From NCBI RefSeq assembly GCF_011382985.1, contig NZ_CP049933.1:496001-560000 (forward strand): a DNA stretch of 64,000 nt, given 5' to 3'. The position numbers and the translations under genes are program-made. The first letter of the stretch is position 1. Every line of letters starts with the position of its first letter. This DNA comes from Leucobacter coleopterorum. GTDB lineage: Bacteria > Actinomycetota > Actinomycetes > Actinomycetales > Microbacteriaceae. Below the pieces are notes generated by a model that saw nothing but the letters and a program-made list of their open reading frames with translations, was not told the origin of the DNA and searched no databases. Below, piece after piece: positions 40,113 through 49,938 of the stretch.

Positions 40113-40979
40113 ATGACCGACAGCTTTCGAGCTAACTTCGTACGGAAAATCGTCCGTGCCAATTATCGGGCTAACGACCCGCTTTACGGTGGAATCAATG
40201 ACACAAACACGAGCGATGAAAGCGCAAAAAGCTACTTAAGGGCCAGCGCTGAGGGGCGAAGCAGATACATCTCTCGAAGAGTGACCTCCCTCATTTGGAC
40301 TGGCCAGGGGGCACTCGTCCTGAGCCTTCTTACTTTCGCCGGGACAATGATGATCGTGGAGGGGAATCAGATCACGGGCGGCGTGGTGGGAGATCTCATC
40401 TTTACTCTCATTTGCGCTCTGGTTGGGTTCGGATTCTTTTGGTCCGTGCTGAAGACGCAATCCCAGCTTCGGTGGATGGTGCGCAACTGGAACGCGGCAA
40501 CGCTTGAGACAGCGAAAACAGGGTGGTTGAAGGAAAAGCGTCGACGACTCGGGAAGTTGGCTTCCGATTGGGAAGCACCCGATGTTGAAACAGCGAGGGC
40601 CGACGCTTTCGTCCTATTTGATATCGCCCGAGTGTGGTTCTGGAGTCAGTTCGTTCGTGTATACATCAAGGCCGACTACCGGATAGGTGACAGCCTTATC
40701 GTCGGGCAGAGCGTGGGAGGAATCATCAAGTGGCATCCCGCAGAGTACGTCACCATTGGCAAGGCGGGCCGGATCATGATGATCGTCTCAACTCTCATGC
40801 CCCTGGGTCTAGGGCTTGCACTGCTCAACGTTTCTCGCGTGACAAAGCTCTCGGGTGTCATGGAAGACCCCGTGGGCTTTTACGCGTGGGCCGTGATGAC
40901 TATTCTCAGCGGATGGTTCGTCCTCGGCTCGCAGGCATTTCTCCGATGGATGCTCCGTAACTGGAACACGAAAATGTAA
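40113..40979 (+). CDS. Unrecognised four-helix membrane protein with internal duplication
   Basis: 288 aa. I do not recognise the family. Two modules, each with two membrane helices, end in almost the same motif: QLRWMVRNWNAA (~res 125) and FLRWMLRNWNTK (the C-terminus). Helices: LVLSLLTFAGTMMIVEG, IFTLICALVGFGFFW, IMMIVSTLMPLGLGLALL and AVMTILSGWFVLGSQ. A charged cytoplasmic middle (TGWLKEKRRRLGKL, then DWEAPDVE) separates them. It seems to come from duplication of a two-helix unit. It stands alone between the exporter genes and the sirtuin gene. Confidence 0.75.
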   Translation: MTDSFRANFVRKIVRANYRANDPLYGGINDTNTSDESAKSYLRASAEGRSRYISRRVTSLIWTGQGALVLSLLTFAGTMMIVEGNQITGGVVGDLIFTLICALVGFGFFWSVLKTQSQLRWMVRNWNAATLETAKTGWLKEKRRRLGKLASDWEAPDVETARADAFVLFDIARVWFWSQFVRVYIKADYRIGDSLIVGQSVGGIIKWHPAEYVTIGKAGRIMMIVSTLMPLGLGLALLNVSRVTKLSGVMEDPVGFYAWAVMTILSGWFVLGSQAFLRWMLRNWNTKM

Positions 40980-40984
40980 GACGG

Positions 40985-41800
40985 CTAGCGGAGCCGGGCC
41001 ACCAACTCCGTCAAAATCTCGGTAGTGCCGCCCTCTAGGCGCACGTCGGCGCGGGTATCGGCGGCGGTCGGGCCTCGGTTGATGACGGCGACCGGGATCC
41101 CGCGCCGCTCAGCACGGTGCACGAGTCGCACGCCGGTGTTCACAGCGAGAGAGGTACCGACGAGGATCAGCGCGCTGGCCCCATTGAGGAGTACCTCGGC
41201 GGCGGCGAAAACCTTCGTTGGCACGGTCTCGCCGAAGTAGACGACGTCGGGTCGCAGCATCCCGCCGCACACCGGGCAGACTGGCACCTCGACCGAGTCG
41301 ATCTCGTCGACCGCCGCGTCACCGTCGGGAGCGATCTGCGCCCCCGCGTGCCGCTCGGCGTAGCCCGGGTTGAGGGCGTCGAACCAGCCCAGCACCTCGT
41401 CGCGGTTACCCCGGAAATCGCAGTTCGTGCAGCGAATCGTGCCGCCACTGCCGTGCAGTTCGACAACGGTGCGGGATCCTGCGCGCCGGTGCAGGCCATC
41501 CACATTTTGGGTGATGACCCCGTTGCTGCGCCCCGCTGCTTCGAGGTGCGCGAGGGCGATGTGCCCTGCGTTGGGCTTGACGCTTGAAAACCGGGAAGAC
41601 CCAACGCGCGCCCCCGCCCAGAAGCGGCGGCGGTACTGCGGATCCATTGTGAACTGCGAGATGCTCATGGGGTTGCGGGGTGGGGATCCCTCACCTCGAT
41701 AGTCCGGGATACCGGAGTCGGTGCTGATCCCTGCGCCCGTGAGTACCGCGACAGGGCCGGCCTCGAACAGTGAGGCGAGTTCAGTGATGCTGTGGCCCAT
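40985..41800 (-). CDS. Sirtuin, NAD-dependent protein deacylase
   Basis: 271 aa. Sir2 fold with AVLTGAGISTDSGIPDYRG, TQNVDGLH, the catalytic His in VVELHG, two zinc Cys pairs (CTNC and CPVC) and GTSLAVNTGVRLV. It removes acyl groups from lysines using NAD+ and yields nicotinamide and O-acyl-ADP-ribose. Length and motifs fit the cobB/SIR2 group common in actinobacteria. No operon partner. Confidence 0.92.
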   Translation of the reverse strand: MGHSITELASLFEAGPVAVLTGAGISTDSGIPDYRGEGSPPRNPMSISQFTMDPQYRRRFWAGARVGSSRFSSVKPNAGHIALAHLEAAGRSNGVITQNVDGLHRRAGSRTVVELHGSGGTIRCTNCDFRGNRDEVLGWFDALNPGYAERHAGAQIAPDGDAAVDEIDSVEVPVCPVCGGMLRPDVVYFGETVPTKVFAAAEVLLNGASALILVGTSLAVNTGVRLVHRAERRGIPVAVINRGPTAADTRADVRLEGGTTEILTELVARLR

Positions 41801-41870
41801 TGTGTGGTCTCCTCTTTAGCTGCACATGATGCAACGTTAGACGACGAAATAGCTTCCCGAGCCGAGCCAA

Positions 41871-43468
41871 TTATCGAGAAGCCCGCAACTGCAACCATGT
41901 TGCGAGCAAAAAGTCGGGGTCGGTGAGGTCAACCCCGTACTTTTCTCTTGCGCGACGAAGGCGATACCGCGCAGTATTTTCGTGGATGCCGAGCGCGCGA
42001 GCCGTTTGCGCGATATTGCCGAAGCTGCCGCACCAGACGCGCAGGGTTTCGGCTAGCTGGGGTTCTTCGTTGAGCATGCGGTCGAGCTCCCGCGAGCGCA
42101 GTTCGGGGCTTTCAGCAAACACTGCTGCGGCCCGCTCAAACACGAGCAAGGGCCGCAGGGACTCGACGGTGAGTATCCGGTCCGCGATCCCGGTACTAAG
42201 CATGGCACCTCGTGCAGCCGTGTCGAACAGCCGGTCAGCCAGGTCGCGAAGCGGCGCAACCTCGGCGGATCGATGCGCAACACCGGGAGCCGTCACCAGC
42301 ACCCCCGGGCCAATGAGCCGGTCAAGAATGGGGATGAGTGGTTCTGCAAGCGACGTTGCGACGGTGGTGGGGTCGTTGGCAACGAGCGCATACACTCGCC
42401 CGCCGCGCACGACCGACACGGCCTCAGGACGGTACAGCTCAAGGTGGCGCTGCACGGTCGACCGCAGCTGCGCTGGCACCGTGGGTAATTCGGCCTGCGG
42501 GTGCGAAAAAGCGAGCAGCGTGGCCCCGCGCTCCTCGGTCATGCCGAGCTCGGCGAGCTCCGATCCCATCACGTTGGTGCCGTCGAGCAGTGTGCGGAGG
42601 CGATCCTCGCGCGGGATCTGCGTCGCCTTTCGCACCCGAAAGTCATCGAGCATGTGCGACGCGGCTACCACCGCCGCGGCTCTGATGCGCCGCGCTTGTT
42701 CGTCCGTCAGAGGAGCGTCGCCCGAGGCGTCGATCGCCCACACGGTGCCGAGTGGCAGCGCCCCGCGCGGATGGCGATGGTGACGCGGGGTTCCTCGTCG
42801 TCGATGCGGGGGTACTTGATGGGGTCATCTGAGCGCAACACGGTGCGGTACTGGTCGTCGTTGAGCGGTGAATCGGGCACGCGCCGCGTCAGGATCCCCT
42901 GAGTGCGGTGCGTATCGATGAGTTGGCCGGGCACTGACGAGTAGGCGATGATCCTGCGCCCCAGATCCTCAATGGTGACGGACCCGCCAAAAAACTCGGC
43001 GAGCTCGTTAGTGAGCGCAAAGAGCGGCTCTGCTCCGCGATCCCTGTGGGTGTCTTCGCTGTGGTGCTGCTCACCCAACAGCTGGGCAATGTAGGCGTCG
43101 AACAGACGCCAGCTGAGACGCTCGCTCACTCGCAGGATCGGCACACCACTCGACTCGGCAATCGCAGCATAGGTGGTGGCGTCGCTCTCGTGGCACTTCA
43201 CCGCGATGGCTGAGTAGCGCAGCTTGGCGGCTTGCTCCGCAAGAGTCGCGATGTGCGCGGACGGCATCTCGGCGGCAGAGGGGGCGAGCAGCAGGGTATC
43301 GGGATCCTCGCGAAGCTCTTCGACGGCATCGTAGAAATCGGTGCCGCGCACTGTGAGCTTTGTGTCGCCGCGTCCCAGCAGTGTGACCGTGTCGGGGCCG
43401 AGCGCGAGCAGCAACTCACCGAGTGTGACATTCTCAGCTGGCTCAACTAGAGAAATAGCTGCACTCAT
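41871..43468 (-). CDS. PucR-family transcriptional regulator (one frameshift)
   Basis: Frame-corrected 532 aa. Start ATG 43468, followed by an N-terminal PucR-like domain (VTLGELLLALGPDTVTLLGR), a central GGDEF-like region, and the C-terminal PucR helix-turn-helix (ALGIHENTARYRLRRAREKYG). The frame is lost in the CCCC at 42761-42764 (plus strand); one added base gives IRAGALPLGTVWAIDASGDA. Divergent from the decarboxylase and importer genes, so it probably regulates them in response to an amino-acid ligand. The AT-rich stretch 43469-43510 between them is the likely promoter and operator region. Confidence 0.9.
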
Positions 43469-43596
43469 GGAGCAAATATATCTAAAAAATACAAAAAACT
43501 TCGACCGAAAGGCTCGTAGGGTTATCTCGCGACGGTGCAAATAGCGCTTCCGCGCGTGCTCATTGCGATCGCGCCGCCCACCCGCGAACGGAGAAC

Positions 43597-44924
43597 ATGA
43601 TGTCGACATCGGCCCAGGTAAATCAGCCCAGCCTCGAGGGCACGAGGCTCGGCGAACTGTGGAGCATCTTGCCAGAGGAAGCAGGCTGCGACGCAGCGGG
43701 CAGCTTGACCGTCGGCGGCGTCTCCGTGACCGAGCTCGCTGAGCGCTACGGCACCCCGCTGCACATCATCGACGAGACGGGGCTGCGCCGCCAGGCCCGC
43801 CGCTTCGTAGAGGGGATGCGTGAACGCTGGCCAAACTCAGAGGTGCTGTTTGCCTCGAAATCCCTGCCGGTCGTCGGCATGTACCGGCTGGCGCAGGAGG
43901 AGGGTCTCTCCGTTGATGTCGCTGGCGGCGGCGAACTGAAGCTCGCGCTCGCCGCGGGAGTTGACCCCAAGCGCCTGCACTTTCACGGCAATGCTAAGAC
44001 CGACGCCGAACTGCAGGACGCGCTTGACGCACGCATTGGCGCGATCATTGTCGACAACGAAGACGAGATCGATCGTCTCGAGCGGCTGCTCACGAGGCCC
44101 AGCGTCTCCTGCTGCGCGTGATCCCCGGCGTGGACGCCGTGACGCACGCTTCGCAGGCGACCGGTGGCGACAACTCGAAGTTCGGGTTGCCAATGGATCA
44201 GGCGCTGCGCGCGATCGAGCGCATGCGGGCGCACCCGCTGATGGATTTCGAGGGTGTGCACCTGCACATCGGTTCGCAGATTCTCGGCACCGAGCAGTTC
44301 GCCGAGGCCGTCGAAAAGCTTTCCACAGCGGGGCACTTCAACACCTACGACGTTGGCGGTGGCCTCGGTGTGAAGTACACCTACGAGGAGCAGGCTCCCT
44401 CGGTTGAGGAGTATCTTGATGCGATAGTGGAAGCGGCAAAGAAGCACCTGCCCGCTGACGCTAAGCTGATGATCGAGCCCGGCCGATCCCTCGTTGCGCG
44501 CTCCGGGGTGACGCTGTACCGGGTCGTCACCGTGAAACACACGGGTCGTGTGTTCGTCGCGGTTGACGGCGGCATGGCTGACCAACTCGACATCGCCCTG
44601 ACCGGGCAGCGTTACGAGGCGGTGCTCGCGAACCGGCTGACGGAGCCGTGGACGGAGACCGTACAGCTGGTCGGGCGGCAGTGCGAATCGGGGGACCTGC
44701 TGATTGATGGGGCTCCGTTGCCCGCGGCGAAACCCGACGACCTCGTTGCTATGCCGGTCACCGGCGCCTACGCCTACACCCTCGCAAACAACTACAACGG
44801 TGCCCTGCGGCCCGCGATCGTCTTCGTCGCCGACGGCGAGTCGAGGCTTGTTGCACGCCGCGAAACCTACGAAGACCTCTTGGCCCTGCACGAGCCGGTA
44901 TTTGCCGCCGAGCTCGCTCGCTAG
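43597..44924 (+). CDS. lysA: Diaminopimelate decarboxylase-type PLP enzyme (one frameshift)
   Basis: Frame-corrected 442 aa. Fold-type III PLP enzyme: PLP lysine in LFASKSLPVVG (Lys88), phosphate-binding YDVGGGLGVKY, EPGRSLVARSG and the substrate motif CESGD typical of DapDC. It decarboxylates meso-diaminopimelate to lysine. The frame is lost near 44093; the corrected reading is RLLTEAQRLLLRVIPGVD. Unlike ordinary lysA it is divergent from a PucR regulator and followed by an amino-acid importer. It may therefore be a catabolic or salvage paralogue acting on an imported diamino acid. Confidence 0.85.
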
Positions 44925-44962
44925 CGGCGCTCGATCCTCAACCCAACACTGAAGGACACACA

Positions 44963-45890
44963 ATGAAACTGTCAAAGAAGACATCGTTCGCGCTGGTTGC
45001 AGCGGGGGCCGCACTCGCCCTCCTGCTGAGCGGTTGTTCAGGATCAGGCGGCGGCGATACGGCTAAAGCCGCCGGGGCTAACCTGCCGACCGGCGACGAA
45101 ATCAGCACCACCGCTGACCCCGCGCTCACCAAGCTTCTCCCCGAGAACATCGTGAAGGCGGGCAAAATCAACATCGCGGTCGACATTCCATTCCCGCCCA
45201 TGGCGATGTACGACGACAACAACCGCGAGATTGGGTTTGACCCCGAGCTTGGTCGCTTGATCGGGCAGAAACTCGGGATCGACGTTTCGCTCAACAAACA
45301 GGCCTTCGACTCGGTGATCCCGTCACTACAGGCCAAGAAAAATGACATCATCATGAGCGGCATGAACGATACGCCGGAGCGGCAGGCGACACTCTCCTTT
45401 GTTGATTACACCCACGGTGGGTTTGCCATCGCGGTGAAAAAGGGCAACCCGAGAAGGTCAAGACGCAGAAGGACCTGTGCGGCAAGACCGTTTCGGTGCA
45501 GAAGGCGACCGTGCAGGGCGACCTGCTGCGCGCCATGAACTGTGACATCAACGTGATGGAACTGCCAAACGACCTCGACGCGCAGACCGCCCTGCGGGCA
45601 GGCAAGAGCCAGGCCTACGCCGCCGACGCGGTGGTTACCGAGTACGTGGTTTCCACGACCGACAACGGCAACGCGTTTGAGATCGTGCGTGATCCCGAAA
45701 ACCCCGCGGGCTTCAACCCGTCTACAGCGGCATCGGCATACTCAAGGATGAGACCAAACTGATCGAAGCAGTGCGCCAGGCTATGCAAGCCCTCATCGAC
45801 GAGGGCACCTACCAGAAGGTGCTTGAGCGCAACAATATCGAGGCTTACGCGGTTGACTCGGCCGAGGTCAACCAGGGTAAGGAATCATGA
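44963..45890 (+). CDS. Amino-acid ABC substrate-binding lipoprotein (two frameshifts)
   Basis: Frame-corrected 309 aa. GAAGGA before ATG. Lipobox LLSGC, then a family 3 binding domain (INIAVDIPFPPMAMYDDNN, IMSGMNDTPERQATLSFVDY). The frame is lost near 45451 (corrected KKGNPEKVKTQKDLCGKTV) and near 45719 (corrected AGFNPVYSGIGILKDE), ending at TGA 45888-45890. The last bases overlap the permease start (ATGA). The ligand is probably a cationic or diamino amino acid, judging by the adjacent decarboxylase; this is inference. Confidence 0.88.
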
Positions 45891-46879
45891 GTGGGCAGGC
45901 AGGATCAGCCCTCGCTGTGAGCGCTGCGCCGATCCCGAACTTAACAACCGACGACGACGTTGACGCGATACCGCTGCGGCGACCGTGGCGCTGGGTGAGT
46001 GCCGTGGCGGTACTCGCGCTGGTTGTGAGCTTTGTGATTGTGATTGCAACCAACCCGAACCTTGACTTCGACACTGTCGGTGAGTTTCTGTTCGACCCGC
46101 GCATTCTTGAGGGTGTGTGGCTCACGATCCTGATCACCGTGATCTCGATGGTGGTGTCGACTCTGCTGGCAATTGTGATTGCGGCGATGCGACTCGCGTC
46201 AAACCCCGTGCTGACGACCGTCGCGTGGTTCTATGTGTGGGCATTTCGCGGCACGCCAGTGCTCGTGCAGATCGTGCTGTGGGGCTACCTTGGGTTGCTG
46301 TTTGATCGGGTGACGCTCGGGGTTCCGCTGACCGACGTGGTGTTCTGGCAGATGGACACGAACGCTCTGGTGACGCCGTTTGTTGCCGGTCTTTTGGCGC
46401 TAACCTTGAACCAGGCGGCGTACTCTTCGGAGATTGTGCGCGCTGGCATGATGTCGGTTGATGAGGGACAGCGCGAGGCCGCCTACTCGCTCGGCATGTC
46501 GCCGCTCTACACATTCCGGCGCGTGCTGCTGCCGCAGGCGATGCGCGTCATCATTCCACCAATGGGCAACGAGCTGATCTCGATGCTGAAGAACACCTCG
46601 CTGCTCTCGGTCATCGCCGTGCTGGAGCTGTACACACAGGCCTCGATGATCTCGTCATCGAACCTCAAACAGGTTGAGCTGCTGATCGTTGTCAGCCTGT
46701 GGTACCTGTTTATGACGAGTGTGCTGTCGGTGCCGCAGTATTACCTGGAGCGTCGTTTCGGTCGTGGCAGTAGCCGCAACCTTCCGCCCACGCCGCTGCA
46801 GCGCGTGCGAGCTGCACTTGCGCGTCGGCAACCCGGACCAGAGCCCGCACCCGAAACGCAGATTGTGAGTGTGCCATGA
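45887..46879 (+). CDS. Amino-acid ABC transporter permease
   Basis: 330 aa. An N-terminal cytoplasmic stretch and an extra first helix (WVSAVAVLALVVSFVIV) precede the usual permease core with RGTPVLVQIVLWGY and the coupling loop EAAYSLGMSPLYTFRRVLLP. Overlaps both neighbours (ATGA at each end), so the three transporter genes form one coupled unit. Confidence 0.9.
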   Translation: MSGQAGSALAVSAAPIPNLTTDDDVDAIPLRRPWRWVSAVAVLALVVSFVIVIATNPNLDFDTVGEFLFDPRILEGVWLTILITVISMVVSTLLAIVIAAMRLASNPVLTTVAWFYVWAFRGTPVLVQIVLWGYLGLLFDRVTLGVPLTDVVFWQMDTNALVTPFVAGLLALTLNQAAYSSEIVRAGMMSVDEGQREAAYSLGMSPLYTFRRVLLPQAMRVIIPPMGNELISMLKNTSLLSVIAVLELYTQASMISSSNLKQVELLIVVSLWYLFMTSVLSVPQYYLERRFGRGSSRNLPPTPLQRVRAALARRQPGPEPAPETQIVSVP

Positions 46880-47687
46880 GTGCTGTAGATATTGTTGGCC
46901 CTGTCGACGCTGGTGTCGTGCCGGTCGGCCAGTCGCTGGTTGAAATTCGGCGGGTTCGCAAGAGCTTCGGGCCCACCAGGTGCTGCGTGACGTGTCGCTC
47001 GCTGTGCTCTCGGGAACGGTGACGGTGCTGCTCGGGCCTTCGGGATCAGGCAAGTCAACACTGCTTCGGTGTATTAACCACCTGGAGAGTATTGATGGGG
47101 GCCGGATCATTGTCGACGGTGAGCTGATCGGATACCGCCAGGCCGGCGCGAAGATCCACGAGATGACACCCCGCCAGATCGCGAAGCAGCGGCAGGGGAT
47201 CGGCATGGTGTTTCAACGCTTCAACCTTTTCCCGCACATGACCGCTCTCGAAAACGTGTGTGAGGCACCGGTTGGTGTTGTGCGGCGGAGTCGCTCGGCT
47301 GCTCGTGCGCAGGGCCTCGCTTTGCTGGATCGAGTGGGGCTGGCCGACTTCGCCGGACACTACCCGGCGCAACTCTCGGGCGGGCAGCAGCAGCGCGTGG
47401 CGATTGCGCGGGCGCTCGCGATGGAGCCCAAGCTCATGCTGTTCGACGAGCCGACCTCGGCGCTTGACCCAGAACTCGTCGGAGACGTGCTCGACGTGAT
47501 GCGCGAACTCGCCCGCGACGGGATGACGATGATCGTGGTCACCCACGAGATCGGTTTCGCTCGCGGGGTTGCCGATCAGGTGGTGTTTATGGACGGAGGG
47601 GTCGTTGTTGAAGCCGGGCCACCCGAGGAGGTGCTCGATAATCCGCAGCGTCAGCGGACGCAGAACTTTCTGGAGAGTGTGAAATAG
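46876..47687 (+). CDS. Amino-acid ABC transporter ATP-binding protein (one frameshift)
   Basis: Frame-corrected 270 aa from ATG 46876. Walker [11 protein letters not shown]-loop MVFQRFNLF, signature LSGGQQQRV, Walker [14 protein letters not shown]-loop VTHEI. The frame is lost in the GGG at 46969-46971; one added G gives [17 protein letters not shown]. Last gene of the importer operon; a strong terminator follows. Confidence 0.92.
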
Positions 47688-47730
47688 GGGAGCCGTCAAT
47701 CCTGTTTGGGGTCGGTCATCTGGTAGTGCT

Positions 47731-47782
47731 GCCGGGCTTAGGAACAGTGTTTTTCAAAATTACTGCTCCTAAGCGGCCCGGC
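47731..47782 (+). terminator. Bidirectional terminator between convergent genes
   Basis: GCCGGGCTTAGGA/ACAGT pairs with ACTG/CTCCTAAG...CCCGGC: a long stem with one mismatch and a 3-nt bulge. The T-rich loop GTTTTTCAAAATT lies inside. It sits between the importer operon (plus) and the hydrolase gene (minus). Confidence 0.85.
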
Positions 47783-47791
47783 GAGTTAGCT

Positions 47792-48762
47792 CTACTTACT
47801 CAGCGAGCCGACGAATCGGACGGAGGCGTCTGAGATTTGTTTGCGGGCGTAGTCGTTGCTGATGGTGGGGGTGTTATCGCCGCGCTGGGGACCGTAGCTG
47901 CCGAACTGAGCGTGGGAGGCCCATTGATCGTTGTGAAGACAGTGTCCGTGGAGAGGTTGGCCTTCGAAGCCCTGACTTTCTTCGGAGTTGCGAGTCCGTC
48001 GCGGGTGCCCGAAATGGACTCGACTGGAACTGCCACTGTGCCGCTGATGTCATTTGCTGGGTAGGAAGCATAGAACAGGACGCCAGCAACAGGGGGGCTC
48101 TTCTCGGTGGACTCCAAAGCCGCGACTGTTCCGCCGAGCGAGTGGCCCGCCACGACCCAGCGAGAGACTTCAGGGTTTGAGGCCCTCGCATTGTCAAAGG
48201 CGGGCAAGGCCAGGAATGCAATCCCCAGAGGCTGCTTTGCAATGATGACCGTGTGGCCGCTCTCGGCGAGCGGTCGCAGCACCGCGGCGTAAGCGCGGGC
48301 GTCGACCAAGGCACCAGGTTGGAAGAAAACGCCGGTGGTGTCGACCGAATTGGTGGGTCGTAGTTTGATGTCGGTGGGTGATTCCGTGACGGTCACTGCG
48401 GAGTCGGACTGCATCGCCGCCAGGGCGGGTTCGACCGCGACGTATGGCCTTAGCCAGACAAGGAGCGCGATCCAAATCACCCCTAGCAAGATGAGGAGAA
48501 TGCGCCAGATAACTCCCCAGACACCGATGCGTTTGGAATTGTGGCCCGCGCGAATGTGGCGGATCTTGCGCTGAGAGAACCAGCCAAGAAGCATCGCACC
48601 GAGCGCTGATACAGAGAGAACAATCACGTAAGCCGGATGACCGTGAAGCACGGCACCCCAGGCGGTCAGACAGGCCCAGATCACCACCGCGAGGCCCGCG
48701 ATTGCCAGCAATAGACGTGCCCAGGTAAGCCAAACAATAGAGCGGGAAAATCGTGCCGTCAC
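47792..48762 (-). CDS. Membrane-anchored alpha/beta hydrolase (one frameshift)
   Basis: Frame-corrected 323 aa. GTG 48762 is set by the -10 box 6 nt upstream. Three membrane helices in the first ~115 residues (LLLAIAGLAVVIWACL, VIVLSVSALGAMLLGW, ILLILLGVIWIALLVWL), then an extracellular alpha/beta-hydrolase domain with nucleophile elbow VVAGHSLGG and, after restoring one base at 47920-47922, the catalytic His in INGASHAQFGSYGPQRGD. Substrate unknown; probably an envelope esterase or lipase-like enzyme. Confidence 0.87.
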
Positions 48763-48768
48763 ACCCTC

Positions 48769-48774
48769 AATGTA
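48769..48774 (-). promoter_or_regulatory. -10 box of the probably leaderless hydrolase gene
   Basis: TACATT on the minus strand ends 6 nt before GTG 48762, with no ribosome-binding site in between. Confidence 0.45.
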
Positions 48775-48874
48775 CAGGAGCCATCTCGCGGTGGCGCCGG
48801 AAGGATAGCTGTGCGGTGTCAAAGCGATAGGGTCGAACCCGGCACAGCGCCGCAAACACCAGCAAAGGAGCCCC

Positions 48875-49282
48875 GTGATTCAGGCCAGCATTCCCGTAGA
48901 TCCGTCCGCAGTCGATGGTGAGCGCGTCGACGCCTCGCTCGATGGAGTGTGCTTCGAGATGCTGTCGTCGACCACCAGCAGCGTCGACGCAGTCAGCCCC
49001 ACGCGTTTCAATTATCACGAGGCCGATGGTGTGTTGTGGGGCGAATACACAGGAGACACGGTCGTTGAAGGAAGATTCGCGGGAGTAAGAGAGGGCGACA
49101 CCGTTCGGCTGTCGTACAACCACCGCTCAGTTAACGGCAACCTCGTGCACGGCAATGCCGTGACCATCATTTCGCGGGTGCCTGGCGAGGGGCTCCGCCT
49201 GACGGAGTTCTACGCCTCGAGCGACGGATCACCAGCCCTGAGCTTCTGCCGCGAGGTCGAACAGGTCGGCAGTCAAGCCTGA
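48875..49282 (+). CDS. Small calycin-like protein (often labelled 'N-acetylglutamate synthase')
   Basis: 135 aa. GTG start with AAAGGAG five nt upstream. FNYHEADGVLWGEYTGDTVVEG, GDTVRLSYNHRSVNGNLVHG and LTEFYASSDGS form the repeating strand pattern of a small beta-barrel family. Databases often misname that family as N-acetylglutamate synthase; no acetyltransferase motif is present. Function unknown. Its end overlaps the convergent Lrp gene by about 10 nt if that gene is frame-corrected. Confidence 0.75.
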   Translation: MIQASIPVDPSAVDGERVDASLDGVCFEMLSSTTSSVDAVSPTRFNYHEADGVLWGEYTGDTVVEGRFAGVREGDTVRLSYNHRSVNGNLVHGNAVTIISRVPGEGLRLTEFYASSDGSPALSFCREVEQVGSQA

Positions 49283-49769
49283 TCCTGCTCGAAGGGCCGC
49301 CGAGCAACCCGTCCGGCAAGCCCCGCCCGAGGCTGACACGGTCCCACTGCTCGTCCATGAGAAAGATAGTTTCGGTGTCTTTGATGCACGGCCACTGCGC
49401 GAGGGTCGATGTTACTAGCTCGTGAATCGCGGCGACATCGGCGGCCCGCACGAGCAACATGCCGTCGTGGGGGCCCGCGGTGACGGCGAAGTACTCCAAT
49501 TCGGGTACCGAGGGCAGCAATTCGCGGAACTCAGCCCAGCGCTGTTGCTCGATTGACACAAAGACCAGTGCCGCCACCCCGAAGCCCGCCGCGTGAAAAT
49601 CGAGGGTCGCGGTAAAACCCGTAATGACCCCTGATTCGATGAGCCAGTCGTAACGCTGGTAGGCGTTGGATCTTGAGATGTCGAGTTTCTCCGCAAGTGC
49701 GGCAATCGACAGACGTCCGTTCTCACGGAGCAGGTCGATCATGCGGATGTGCGTGTCGTCGAGTTGCAT
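49273..49769 (-). CDS. Lrp/AsnC-family regulator (probable frameshift near the end)
   Basis: About 165 aa after correction. Helix-turn-helix at the N-terminus (GRLSIAALAEKLDISRSNAY), then the RAM ligand-binding domain (FVSIEQQRWAEFRELLPSVP, VTAGPHDGMLLVRAADV). One base added near 49332 gives the ending RAGLAGRVARRPFEQDQA and a stop at 49273. Without it the frame runs 106 nt further on an unlikely Arg-rich tail (stop at 49167). Divergent from the peptide transporter operon, whose promoter region (49770-49938, AT-rich) it probably controls. Confidence 0.82.
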
Positions 49770-49938
49770 TCTGTCTCCGTTGATCGAGTTTTGCTCGTAA
49801 ATTTAGGACAAATCGTTTGCATGCGCTGAAACAAATGGACATAAAGTGCGTATTTCGGGAAGAGTTGACACAATAATTGCGGATAACGTAGTTTCTGTAA
49901 AGAGTTATCCAACGACGGCTGACGCCGAGGAGTCCCCA

